Below are positions 36,550-44,689 of a DNA stretch of 64,000 nt, piece after piece. Origin of the DNA: Falsiroseomonas bella. GTDB taxonomy: Bacteria; Pseudomonadota; Alphaproteobacteria; Acetobacterales; Acetobacteraceae. Below the pieces are notes generated by a model, which saw only the letters and a list, made by a program, of their open reading frames with translations, had not been told where the DNA came from and searched no databases. The stretch lies in NCBI RefSeq assembly GCF_003173615.1, contig NZ_QGNA01000006.1, positions 124,001 to 188,000 on the forward strand, in the 5' to 3' direction. The translations under genes were made by a program, and so were the position numbers. The stretch's first letter is position 1; each line of letters starts with the position of its first letter.

Positions 36550-36574
36550 TGCAGACCTGTGTTTAAGGTCTGCA
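36550..36574. repeat. 9-bp perfect inverted repeat upstream of the STAS gene
   Basis: Arms 36550-36558 and 36566-36574 are exact reverse complements with a seven-base AT-rich loop. It lies in the 85-base gap between the EF-G-like stop and the STAS start (36597). No T-run follows, so it may be an operator or a leader hairpin for the STAS/HATPase pair rather than a terminator. Confidence 0.55.
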
Positions 36575-36596
36575 GAGGCATAGCGGAGGATGGCCG

Positions 36597-36938
36597 GTGC
36601 GGTTCGAACTCGTGGAACTGGGCCCGACGGCGAACAAGGTCGTGCTCGTCGGTCGGCTGGACTCCGTGACGGTCGGCAATGTGGAGACCCCGCTGACGGC
36701 CGCCGTCGCCGCCACCGGCCGGAATGCCGTGCTCGACCTGACCGGTCTCGAGTTCCTCTCGTCCCTCGGCATCCGCCTGTTGTTGTCCGCTGCGCGCGTG
36801 GTGACGCGGCGCGGCGGCAAGGTCGTGCTGTTCGGGGCGCAGCCGATGGTGCGGGAGGTGCTGTCCGCCATGGCGCTCGACGAAGTGCTGCCCCTGGTGG
36901 ACACGGAAGAGCAGGCCGTCGCGCGTCTCGGTGCCTGA
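36597..36938 (+). CDS. STAS domain anti-sigma factor antagonist-like protein
   Basis: A 113-residue single STAS domain. LDLTGLEFLSSLGIRLLL carries the serine (SS) phosphorylation region of SpoIIAA/RsbV-type antagonists. It starts at a GTG (36597) with ggagga six bases upstream; the ATG at 36590 is in another frame. It is followed at once by a HATPase gene, the normal kinase partner, so the two form a partner-switching pair. No PP2C-type phosphatase or sigma factor is nearby. Confidence 0.8.
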   Translation: MRFELVELGPTANKVVLVGRLDSVTVGNVETPLTAAVAATGRNAVLDLTGLEFLSSLGIRLLLSAARVVTRRGGKVVLFGAQPMVREVLSAMALDEVLPLVDTEEQAVARLGA

Positions 36939-36944
36939 GCTTCC

Positions 36945-37352
36945 GTGCTGACGCTGGACATACCGCTCGAGCCCGAAGGGCTCGAGGCAGCGCAGGCACG
37001 CATCGAAGCTTTCCTCGAGCAGGGCGGGGCGTCCGAGCGGGTGCGCTACAAGGTGCGCCTCATCCTGGACGAGATGATCGCCAATCTGCAGTTGCATGGC
37101 CGATTCGACGCGGATCGGCTGGCGCGGGCACGGCTGCGGTGGGACGGAGCGGGGGTTCAGCTTCGGCTCGAAGATACCGCGGCGCCGTTCGATCCGCGTG
37201 CGACAGCTGACCCCCGTTCCCCTCCGTCTCTGGACGATGACCGGGTCGGCGGGCTCGGCCTCTCGCTCGTCAGGAAGATGGCCGAGATCCGCGGCTACAG
37301 CAGGCTGGCCGAAGGCTGGAACCAAACGGAATTCTTCGTATCGGACAGCTAG
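36945..37352 (+). CDS. ATP-binding anti-sigma-like protein (HATPase_c, RsbW-type)
   Basis: A 135-residue GHKL ATPase. LILDEMIANLQLHG is the N-box, EDTAAPFDP the G1 box and GGLGLSLV the G2 box of RsbW/SpoIIAB-type serine kinases. It starts at a GTG six bases after the STAS stop. It would phosphorylate the STAS protein and bind a target in a partner switch. It lies 146 bases before pstS, so a link with phosphate signalling is possible but not shown. Confidence 0.8.
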   Translation: MLTLDIPLEPEGLEAAQARIEAFLEQGGASERVRYKVRLILDEMIANLQLHGRFDADRLARARLRWDGAGVQLRLEDTAAPFDPRATADPRSPPSLDDDRVGGLGLSLVRKMAEIRGYSRLAEGWNQTEFFVSDS

Positions 37353-37404
37353 GCGGCATTTCATTGCCGCCGGTGCGGACAACATACGCAGGTTGTCGAG
37401 CTAG

Positions 37405-37422
37405 ACGTCATCGAAGCTTCAC
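37405..37422 (+). promoter_or_regulatory. candidate PHO box upstream of pstS
   Basis: Two imperfect seven-base repeats of the CTGTCAT type (acgtcat and gcttcac), 11 bases apart, the spacing PhoB expects. They lie about 75 bases before the pstS start. The second repeat matches poorly, so this is tentative. Confidence 0.3.
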
Positions 37423-37498
37423 AAAAGTGCAATCGGTGGGTCTTCCTGCCCGCCTAGAACCCGGGCGTCCGAAGGGCCGCCCGCGACACCGGGGGTCC

Positions 37499-38593
37499 AT
37501 GCACAGACCGGAGATTCATGCAGTGAACAGGCGGACCCTTCTGCTCGGTACTGGCGCGGCGCTGGCCGCTCCGATGGCACTCGGCATGCGCGAGGCCGTG
37601 GCCCAGCAGGTGACGATCACGGGCGCGGGCGCTTCCTTCCCGCGTCCGGTCTATGAACGCTGGGGCACCCAGGCGCGCGAGGCGGCCGGGATCCAGCTGA
37701 ACTACCAGTCCATCGGCTCCGGCGGCGGCATCAACCAGATCACCAACCGGACAGTGGATTTCGGCGCCTCGGACGCGCCGCTCCCGGCCGAGCAGCTGCG
37801 CGAGCGCAACCTGCTGCAGTTCCCGACCGTGATGGGCTCGGTCGTGCTGATCGTGAACCTGCCGGGTGTTCAGGACAACGCGCTGCGGCTGACGCCGGAA
37901 CTCGTCACGGACATCTTCCTCGGCAAGATCACGCGCTGGAACGACACCCGGATCGCCGAGACCAACCGCGACATCCGCATCCCGAACCTGCCGATCAGCA
38001 TCGCCTACCGGGCGGACGCCTCTGGCACGACCTTCACCTTCACCACCTATCTCTCGCGCGTCTCGACCGAGTGGCAGCAGGGCCCGGGCGCAGGCACATC
38101 GGTGCGCTGGCCCGTCGGCAATGGCGCTCGTGGCAATGAGGGCGTCGCGAACGCGGTCCGCAACACGCCGGGCGCGATCGGCTACACCGAGAACGCCTAT
38201 GCGACGGTGAACCGCCTGATCACCACGCAGCTGCGCAACAAGTCGGGCCGCTTCGTCCGCCCGGTGATGGAGACCTTCCAGGCTGCGGCCGCCCAGGCCG
38301 ACTGGTCGCGCCCCGGCTTCGCGGCCGACCTGATCGACCTGAACGGCGAGAATGTCTGGCCGATCGTCACGCCGACCTTCATCCTGCTGCCGACCAACCC
38401 CGTGGCTGACCGGGTCGCGGGAAGCCGCAACTCGATGCGCTTCTTCGACTGGGCCTTCCGTAGCGGCGCCCAGGCGGCTACCAGCCTGGAGTACATCCCG
38501 CTTCCGTCGTCGGTGCACGACGCCATCCGCGCTGCCTGGGCGGAGCAGGTGCGTGGCCCGAACGGCGAGCGCCTCTGGCCGATTTCCGGCTGA
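37499..38593 (+). CDS. pstS: phosphate ABC transporter substrate-binding protein PstS
   Basis: A 364-residue periplasmic phosphate-binding protein. The leader MHRPEIHAVNRRTLLLG has a twin-arginine motif and ends near AVAQQ. VTITGAGASFPRPVYERW, SIGSGGGINQI and DFGASDAPL are the phosphate-binding blocks of PstS. It is the first gene of the pst operon. The ATG at 37499 is used because it gives a leader of normal length; a GTG at 37523 would also keep the leader. Confidence 0.92.
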   Translation: MHRPEIHAVNRRTLLLGTGAALAAPMALGMREAVAQQVTITGAGASFPRPVYERWGTQAREAAGIQLNYQSIGSGGGINQITNRTVDFGASDAPLPAEQLRERNLLQFPTVMGSVVLIVNLPGVQDNALRLTPELVTDIFLGKITRWNDTRIAETNRDIRIPNLPISIAYRADASGTTFTFTTYLSRVSTEWQQGPGAGTSVRWPVGNGARGNEGVANAVRNTPGAIGYTENAYATVNRLITTQLRNKSGRFVRPVMETFQAAAAQADWSRPGFAADLIDLNGENVWPIVTPTFILLPTNPVADRVAGSRNSMRFFDWAFRSGAQAATSLEYIPLPSSVHDAIRAAWAEQVRGPNGERLWPISG

Positions 38594-38600
38594 CCGACAC

Positions 38601-38626
38601 GGAGGCGCGCCGCCAGGCGCGCCTCC
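38601..38626. repeat. strong hairpin between pstS and pstC
   Basis: A perfect 11-bp GC-rich inverted repeat (38601-38611 with 38616-38626) around a four-base loop, without a T-run. A hairpin at this place in pst operons can protect the 3' end of the pstS message or cut read-through, so that the binding protein is made in excess of the permease. Confidence 0.65.
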
Positions 38627-38658
38627 GCCCCGCCTCCCCAAGGTCCAGGATCCCGGCC

Positions 38659-39645
38659 TTGCAGCAGACCCTCGCGGCCAGCGCCGCCCCCTCCCTTCCG
38701 ACCGGCGAACGGCGCAAGGCGAGCAGCTTCGGCGACAAGCTGTTCGAATGGCTCTGCAGGGGCGCGGGCATCCTGGTGCTCCTCACCCTCGGCGCAATCA
38801 TCGTCACGCTCTTCATCGGCGCGCTGCCCGCCTTCGAGCGCTACGGCCTCCCCTTCATCTGGTCCACCGAGTGGAACCCCGTCGAGGACCATCGTGAGGC
38901 CTATGGCGGCGCGGTCGCCATCTTCGGCACGATCGTCAGCGCGATACTCGCGATCGTCTTCGCTGTGCCCATCGCCTTCGGAATCGCCTTCTATCTGACC
39001 GAGCTCGCTCCCTCCTGGCTCAAGCGGCCGGTCGGCACCGCGATCGAGCTGCTGGCCGCGGTGCCCTCCATCATCTACGGCATGTGGGGCCTCTTCGTCG
39101 TCGTGCCCTTCGTCCAGATGAACATCCAGCTGACCTTCGGCGAGGCGCTGGCCGCGCTGCCGCTGATCGGTTTCATCTTCGAGACGACCAACTTTGCCGG
39201 CACCAGCCTGTTCACCGCGTCGCTCGTGCTGGCGATCATGATCCTGCCCTTCATCGCGGCGACCATGCGCGACGTCTTCGAGCAGGTGCCCCCCGTCTAC
39301 AAGGAGAGTGCTTACGGCGTGGGTGCGACGCGCTGGGAAGTGGTCTCCGGCGTCGTGATCCCCTACACGAGGATCTCAGTCGTTGGCGGCATCATGCTTG
39401 GCCTGGGGCGCGCCCTCGGCGAGACGATGGCCGTCACCTTCGTGATCGGCAACGCCAATCGCATGCCGGCCTCGATCTTCGATGCCTCGACCACCATCGC
39501 GTCGGTCGTCGCGATGGAGTTCCCGGAAAGCCTGGCGGGCAGCCTCAAGCAATCGGCGCTCTTCGCCCTCGGCTTCCTGCTCTTCGTGATCTCCTTCGTG
39601 GTGCTGGCGGCGTCCCGCTGGCTGCTGCGGTCCCGGCTGAAGTAG
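38659..39645 (+). CDS. pstC: phosphate ABC transporter permease PstC
   Basis: A 328-residue inner-membrane permease with about six membrane segments and the EAA-type loop ESAYGVGATRWEVVSGVVIP. Together with PstA it forms the phosphate channel. The start is a TTG at 38659 preceded by agga at a normal distance; no ATG or GTG gives the whole N-terminus. Thirteen bases separate its stop from pstA. Confidence 0.9.
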   Translation: MQQTLAASAAPSLPTGERRKASSFGDKLFEWLCRGAGILVLLTLGAIIVTLFIGALPAFERYGLPFIWSTEWNPVEDHREAYGGAVAIFGTIVSAILAIVFAVPIAFGIAFYLTELAPSWLKRPVGTAIELLAAVPSIIYGMWGLFVVVPFVQMNIQLTFGEALAALPLIGFIFETTNFAGTSLFTASLVLAIMILPFIAATMRDVFEQVPPVYKESAYGVGATRWEVVSGVVIPYTRISVVGGIMLGLGRALGETMAVTFVIGNANRMPASIFDASTTIASVVAMEFPESLAGSLKQSALFALGFLLFVISFVVLAASRWLLRSRLK

Positions 39646-39658
39646 GAGCGGCGGCGCG

Positions 39659-40576
39659 ATGAGCAGCACCACCCTGGGCACCGGCCGGATCCAGAGCGCC
39701 CCGGCCAAGGACATGGTCACGGCGCGGGCGCTCGGCCGCCGCCGGAAGTTCAAGGACAACCTGGTCCGCTGGCTGTGCATCGGCGCCACGGCCGTCGGTC
39801 TGTTCTTCCTCGCCTCCATCATGGTCACGCTGCTTTGGCGCGGCCTGGCGGCGATGGACCTCACGATCTTCACGACCGAATTCCGGCCGACCCGCTACGG
39901 CGACGACAGCCTTCCGAAAGGCGGCCTGATCCATGCAATCCTGGGCAGCATCTTGCAGGTTGCGATCGGAACCGCGATCGGTACGCCGATCGGGTTGCTC
40001 GTCGGGACCTACCTGGCCGAATACGCGCGGAACTCGATGATGGGCAACGCGGTGCGCTTCGTCTCGGACATCCTGCTCTCGGCGCCCTCGATCCTGATCG
40101 GCCTGTTCATCTACCAGCTCGTCGTCCTTCCCATGGGCGGATTCTCCGGGATCGCCGGCGCTCTTGCGCTGGCCATCATCGTCATCCCGGTCGTTGTCCG
40201 CACGACGGAGGACATGCTGCAGCTGATCCCGAACACCCTGCGTGAGGCTGTGATCGGCCTCGGCGCGCCGAAGTGGAAGATGATCACCCTGGTCTGCTAC
40301 AAGGCGGCGTTGTCGGGCATCGTCACCGGAATTCTGCTGGCGGTGGCGCGCATCGCGGGCGAGACGGCGCCGCTCCTGCTGACCTCCTTCGGCAACAACA
40401 TCACCAGCTTCGACCTGTCGAAGGCGATGGCGAGCCTGCCGATCGCGATCTACCAGCAGGCGAATTCCGGCTTCCCCGATCTGATCGCAATCGCCTGGTC
40501 CGGCGCACTGCTGATCACGGTCGGGGTGCTGGCCATCAACATCATGGCGCGCGTCCTGCTGCGCTCGAAGATCTGA
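39659..40576 (+). CDS. pstA: phosphate ABC transporter permease PstA
   Basis: A 305-residue permease with about six membrane segments and the loop [18 protein letters not shown] for contact with Pst[15 protein letters not shown] is a conserved PstA block. It sits between pstC and pstB in the standard order. A gaggagcggc stretch just before the ATG serves as ribosome site. Confidence 0.92.
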   Translation: MSSTTLGTGRIQSAPAKDMVTARALGRRRKFKDNLVRWLCIGATAVGLFFLASIMVTLLWRGLAAMDLTIFTTEFRPTRYGDDSLPKGGLIHAILGSILQVAIGTAIGTPIGLLVGTYLAEYARNSMMGNAVRFVSDILLSAPSILIGLFIYQLVVLPMGGFSGIAGALALAIIVIPVVVRTTEDMLQLIPNTLREAVIGLGAPKWKMITLVCYKAALSGIVTGILLAVARIAGETAPLLLTSFGNNITSFDLSKAMASLPIAIYQQANSGFPDLIAIAWSGALLITVGVLAINIMARVLLRSKI

Positions 40577-40592
40577 CCGGGGGCACCGAACC

Positions 40593-41441
40593 ATGTCGAT
40601 GACCGAGCAGCAGGCCGGGACAACGAGCGAGGGCGCATCCTTCGGCGGCGTTCAGGCGCGGTCCACGGTGGCGATCAACGCAACCTCGCGAATCTCGGTG
40701 CGCAACCTCGACTTCTTCTACGGCTCGGGCGACACCAAGGCGCTGAAGGGCATCAACCTCGAGCTGCCGGACCGACAGGTGACGGGCATGATCGGCCCGT
40801 CGGGCTGCGGCAAGTCCACGCTGCTCCGGGTGCTGAACCGCATGTACAGCCTCTACCCCGGCCAGCGCGCCGTCGGCGAGGTGATCATGGACGGGCGCAA
40901 CATGCTCGATGCCGACGTCGACTTGAACGAACTCCGCGCGAAGGTCGGGATGGTCTTCCAGAAGCCCACCCCGTTCCCAATGACGATCCACGACAACATC
41001 GCTTTCGGCGTGCGCCTGCACGAGAAGCTCTCGAAGTCGGAGATGGACGAGCGTGTCGAGTGGGCGCTGTCGCGTGCGGCTATCTGGGGTGAGGTGAAGG
41101 ACCGGCTCCACACCTCGGCGCTCGGCCTTTCGGGCGGGCAGCAACAGCGTCTCTGCATCGCGCGCACCATCGCCGTCCGGCCGGAAGTCATCCTGTTCGA
41201 CGAGCCCACCTCGGCCCTCGATCCGATCAGCACCCTCAAGATCGAGGAGCTGATTGACGAGCTGAAGCGCGACTTCACGATCTGCATCGTGACCCACAAC
41301 ATGCAGCAGGCCGCGCGCTGCGCCGACCAGGTCGCCTTCTTCTACCTCGGCGAGCTCGTCGAGGTGGCGCCGGCGGCACAGATGTTCACCGCACCGCGCG
41401 AGAAGCGCACCCAGGAATACATCACCGGCCGGTTCGGCTGA
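40593..41441 (+). CDS. pstB: phosphate ABC transporter ATP-binding protein PstB
   Basis: A 282-residue ATPase. Walker A is GPSGCGKST, the signature is LSGGQQQR and Walker B is [13 protein letters not shown], followed by the switch histidine in [14 protein letters not shown]. These are the PstB forms. It has a slightly long N-terminal stretch of about 30 residues before the ATPase fold begins at SVRNLDF. Confidence 0.93.
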   Translation: MSMTEQQAGTTSEGASFGGVQARSTVAINATSRISVRNLDFFYGSGDTKALKGINLELPDRQVTGMIGPSGCGKSTLLRVLNRMYSLYPGQRAVGEVIMDGRNMLDADVDLNELRAKVGMVFQKPTPFPMTIHDNIAFGVRLHEKLSKSEMDERVEWALSRAAIWGEVKDRLHTSALGLSGGQQQRLCIARTIAVRPEVILFDEPTSALDPISTLKIEELIDELKRDFTICIVTHNMQQAARCADQVAFFYLGELVEVAPAAQMFTAPREKRTQEYITGRFG

Positions 41442-41455
41442 GGGACAGGTCAGCG

Positions 41456-42184
41456 ATGGCGAGCGATCAACCCGAGCATATCGTCCGCTCCTACGAGGAG
41501 GAGCTCCGCAAGCTGCGCGACATGGTTGCTCGGATGGGCGGCTTCGCGGAACGCCAGGTTCACGACGCGACACAAGCGCTGCTGCGACGCGATGCGGTTC
41601 TGGCGGACCAGGTGGCCTCGCGCGACAACGTGCTGGACCAGCTGGAGCGCGAGATCGACACCTTCGTGGTGCGCCTGCTTGCGCTGCGGCAGCCGATGGC
41701 GGCGGACCTGCGCTTCATCGTCGCGGCGATGAAGGTCAGCCACGATCTGGAGCGCGTGGGAGACTACGCACGGAACGCTGCGCGTCGCGCCATCGTGCTG
41801 GCGCAGCAGCCGAGCCTGGGCAGCCTCAACGGCTTTCAGCGCATGTCGGTGCTCGTGCAGGAAAACCTGAAGCTCGCGATCGACGCGCTCGTCAACGAGG
41901 ACGCCGACGCGGCCAGCCGCGTGTGGGCCGCCGATGAGCCGATCGACAATGTCTACAACGGCATCTTCCGTGAACTGCTGACGCACATGATGGAGGACCC
42001 GCGGAACATCACCGCGGCAATCCACATGCTGTTCATCGCGAAGAACCTTGAGCGCATCGGCGATCACGCGACGAACATCGCCGAGACGGTGCACTTCGCC
42101 GTCCGGGGCGCCTCGCTGCCCGAGGAGCGCCCGAAGGCGGATGCTTCGGCCTATGCCGTGGTCCGCCCGCCCGAGCAGGGCTGA
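41456..42184 (+). CDS. phoU: phosphate signalling complex protein PhoU
   Basis: A 242-residue all-helical protein with two PhoU repeats. RQPMAADLRFIVAAMKVSHDLERVGDYARN and FIAKNLERIGDHATNIAE are the two metal-binding E/DxxxD blocks. PhoU dampens the Pho response by acting between the Pst transporter and the sensor kinase PhoR. It is 14 bases after pstB. Confidence 0.93.
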   Translation: MASDQPEHIVRSYEEELRKLRDMVARMGGFAERQVHDATQALLRRDAVLADQVASRDNVLDQLEREIDTFVVRLLALRQPMAADLRFIVAAMKVSHDLERVGDYARNAARRAIVLAQQPSLGSLNGFQRMSVLVQENLKLAIDALVNEDADAASRVWAADEPIDNVYNGIFRELLTHMMEDPRNITAAIHMLFIAKNLERIGDHATNIAETVHFAVRGASLPEERPKADASAYAVVRPPEQG

Positions 42185-42206
42185 GACGAGGACGAGGGGT
42201 CAAGGC

Positions 42207-42920
42207 ATGCCGCAAGCGACCAGCAACCTCGCCAAGCCCACGATCCTCGTCGTCGAGGACGAAGCGCCGCTGCTTACCCTGCTGCGGTACAACCTCGAAA
42301 AGCAGGGGTTCCGCGTCGAGGAGGCGGCCGATGGCCAGGAGGCCCTGCTACGGGTGGCGGAGTCCCGGCCGGACCTGATTCTGCTCGACTGGATGTTGCC
42401 TGCCTTGTCGGGCCTGGAGGTATGCCGGCAGATCCGCAGGCGTCCCGCCACGCGGGACCTTCCGATCATCATGGTCACCGCCCGCACCGAGGATCAGGAC
42501 GCGGTGCGTGCGCTCGACACCGGCGCGGACGATTACATCGCGAAGCCCTTCGCCATGGAGGCGCTTCTTGCCCGGATTCGCGCCCTGCTGCGCCGGTCGG
42601 GCGCGGTGCCGGTGAAGGGCCGGCTGGTGTGGCAGGACCTGGTGATGGACCAGGATGCCCACCGGGTGACGCGCGACGGCCGCGCGCTGCATCTTGGCCC
42701 GACGGAGTATCGGCTGCTGGAGTTCTTTCTCCAGAACCCCGGCCGGGTCTTTTCGCGTGAACAATTGCTCGATGCGGTCTGGGGCCGCGACATTCATGTC
42801 GAACCGCGGACCGTCGACGTGCACATCCGCCGGCTGCGGAAGGCGGTGAATGGCGATGGCGAGCCGGACATCATCCGGACGGTGCGCTCTGCGGGCTACG
42901 CCTTGGACGTCGAGCAGTAG
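42207..42920 (+). CDS. phoB: phosphate regulon response regulator PhoB
   Basis: A 237-residue OmpR-class regulator. The receiver has Asp61 (in LLDWMLP), Thr91 and Lys113; the C-terminal winged helix has REQLLDAVWGRDIHVEPRTVDVHIRRLRK. The order pstSCAB-phoU-phoB identifies it as PhoB. The partner kinase gene phoR is not next to it or elsewhere in the window. The ATG at 42207 is preceded by gaggggt. Confidence 0.92.
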   Translation: MPQATSNLAKPTILVVEDEAPLLTLLRYNLEKQGFRVEEAADGQEALLRVAESRPDLILLDWMLPALSGLEVCRQIRRRPATRDLPIIMVTARTEDQDAVRALDTGADDYIAKPFAMEALLARIRALLRRSGAVPVKGRLVWQDLVMDQDAHRVTRDGRALHLGPTEYRLLEFFLQNPGRVFSREQLLDAVWGRDIHVEPRTVDVHIRRLRKAVNGDGEPDIIRTVRSAGYALDVEQ

Positions 42921-42941
42921 GCCACGTATCGGGCCGGTGCT

Positions 42942-42960
42942 GCCTGCCGGGGCGGCAGGC
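42942..42960. terminator. possible terminator after phoB
   Basis: A 7-bp GC-rich inverted repeat (42942-42948 with 42954-42960) with a five-base loop, 22 bases past the phoB stop and before a convergent gene. No T-run follows, so it is tentative. Confidence 0.4.
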
Positions 42961-43039
42961 GGGGGACGTGCAGGCCCGCGTCTTCTCCCGCCTTTCACCG
43001 TCTTCCGCTGTCACAGCCACATGGCGGCCGGTCGCGAGA

Positions 43040-44086
43040 TCAGGCTTCCGGCTCCTCGATCCGGTAGAGCGGCACAAGCGCCAGGCGCCGAAGCGCGTTG
43101 CGAGCGAGCGCCTCGATCTCGCGCCGGTCCGTCGTATCCGGGTCCACCGCCAGCCAGGCTGTCGCGAGCCGCCGCCAGAACACGGAGAGGTCCAGCAGCC
43201 TCTCCCGGTAGCGTTCCTGCTCCCGGATCAACCGCGTCGGCGCCTCGAGCGGCAGCGGGCGCCGCATGGCCGCCACGCCCTGCGCCAGGATGGTCTCTGC
43301 CGTCCTGCGAGGTCGGGCAATCTGAGGCACCAGCGCGTCCAGGGCGCGCGTGAGGAGGTCGCCGGCCCATCGGCGGTCGGCGCCAAGCGATTCCCGCGTG
43401 CGACGCAGCATCTTCTCCATGGATGCGTAGTCCGGCTGTCCCGCTGCGGCGGCGAGCACTCTGGCGTGGGCATTGGCAAGCTTCTGCAGCCGGCGGGCAA
43501 GCGGCGCCATGGTGCCCATGGCGAACCCGCCCTGCGTGATGCAATGCGCCACCGCGGATTCGAACATCGTCGGGCCGGGCGGAATGCGGCGCATCGCTTC
43601 GGCCAGCGCCTGCCCCTCCTCGCCAGCCGTGGCCGCCAGTCGTTCGACCAGGGCGCTGGTCGCGGCATAGAGGTGGTGTTCTTCCGGCAGTTCCGGGTCA
43701 TCGTCCAGCAGGAAGCCGGGCATCGGATCGCCGGGCTCGATGCGCTCGACGCAGCGCAGGGCGGCGGGAACGAGTCGCAGCAGCCGGAAATCGCGCGTGC
43801 CAGCCGCGATGTCGAACATCCGGTGGGCGCTTTCGATGTCCACGACCAGGCGGAGATGGGCGAAGGAGCGGATCACCCCGATGCCGCCGCCGGCGTCACG
43901 TTCGAAGGCGAGGCCGGGCTCGCGCATCCAGGGCGCCTCGAACTCGAATCGAGCGGGGGGCCAGCTTTCTCCCTCCGCAACGCCGGGGAACCGGACCGGG
44001 TCGAACCTTTGCGGGTCCGGCAGCCTGTTTGCCGGTGCTGGCGGCATGAAGGCACTGGGATCGGGGGAGATCGCGGCGTTCGACAC
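43040..44086 (-). CDS. uncharacterised protein
   Basis: Not recognised. A 348-residue soluble protein with no signal peptide, membrane segment or known motif. It is rich in arginine and alanine and mostly helical in character. The only start that keeps the full frame is the GTG at 44086; an ATG 13 codons in (MPPAPANRL) is an alternative. Codon use is like the neighbours, which supports it being a real gene. It faces phoB convergently and diverges from the OmpA-like lipoprotein gene at 44196, with no operon partner. Confidence 0.65.
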   Translation of the reverse strand: MSNAAISPDPSAFMPPAPANRLPDPQRFDPVRFPGVAEGESWPPARFEFEAPWMREPGLAFERDAGGGIGVIRSFAHLRLVVDIESAHRMFDIAAGTRDFRLLRLVPAALRCVERIEPGDPMPGFLLDDDPELPEEHHLYAATSALVERLAATAGEEGQALAEAMRRIPPGPTMFESAVAHCITQGGFAMGTMAPLARRLQKLANAHARVLAAAAGQPDYASMEKMLRRTRESLGADRRWAGDLLTRALDALVPQIARPRRTAETILAQGVAAMRRPLPLEAPTRLIREQERYRERLLDLSVFWRRLATAWLAVDPDTTDRREIEALARNALRRLALVPLYRIEEPEA

Positions 44087-44195
44087 AGTCTCACCATGCC
44101 GGGACAGAGGTTAACGCACCGTCGCCGCGTCCCGGATTGACGTCCCTGGCCCGGGTGGGCGAGGTATCTCCTCACGCTATCCGGAGCCAACGCCC

Positions 44196-44624
44196 ATGCG
44201 CCGCCGCGCCGCCCTCGCCGCGATCGCCGCCCTCTCGCCTGCCCTGCTGGCGGCCTGTGCCCAACCCGGCGCCCCCGACGGCAATCTGGCGCAGCAACCG
44301 GTGCGCGTCGTCTTCTTCGAGGAAGACAGCGTCGAGATCAGCCCGACGGCAGCGAACGTCATCCAGGATGCGGCGCAGGTGGCGCGGCGCTTCCCTGATG
44401 CGCCTGTGCGTGTCCTGGGCTTCATCGCGCCGGATCCGCTCAACGCGCCGACGGTCGTTCAGGCCCTCCGGCTCTCGCGCGTGCGGGCCGACCGCGTCGC
44501 GGCGGAACTGGCGAGTCTGGGCGTGGCGCGCGACCGCATCCAGGTTCGCGGGCGTGGTACGGCTGAAGTTGCCGATGCGCGCCTGGAGGCGCGGCGGGTC
44601 GAGATCCACATCGGTCCGAACTGA
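44196..44624 (+). CDS. OmpA family lipoprotein
   Basis: A 142-residue outer-membrane lipoprotein candidate. The leader ends in LLAAC, a lipobox with the cysteine at about 21. VRVVFFEEDSVEISPTAANVIQDAA and the C-terminal RGRGTAEVADARLEARRVEIHI match the OmpA-like peptidoglycan-binding domain, in a shortened form. It likely tethers the outer membrane to the cell wall. It is 65 bases before recQ. Confidence 0.75.
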   Translation: MRRRAALAAIAALSPALLAACAQPGAPDGNLAQQPVRVVFFEEDSVEISPTAANVIQDAAQVARRFPDAPVRVLGFIAPDPLNAPTVVQALRLSRVRADRVAAELASLGVARDRIQVRGRGTAEVADARLEARRVEIHIGPN

Positions 44625-44689
44625 GGACGCGCGGGCCCGGGCCGAAGCGCGCTTCACCGCTGATGCCCGGCTGACGGATCGCTGCAGGC

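Noticed and set aside
36590-37210. ATG-started plus-strand frame overlapping the STAS and HATPase genes
   Set aside because: The two GTG-started frames carry the STAS and GHKL motifs; this frame has none.
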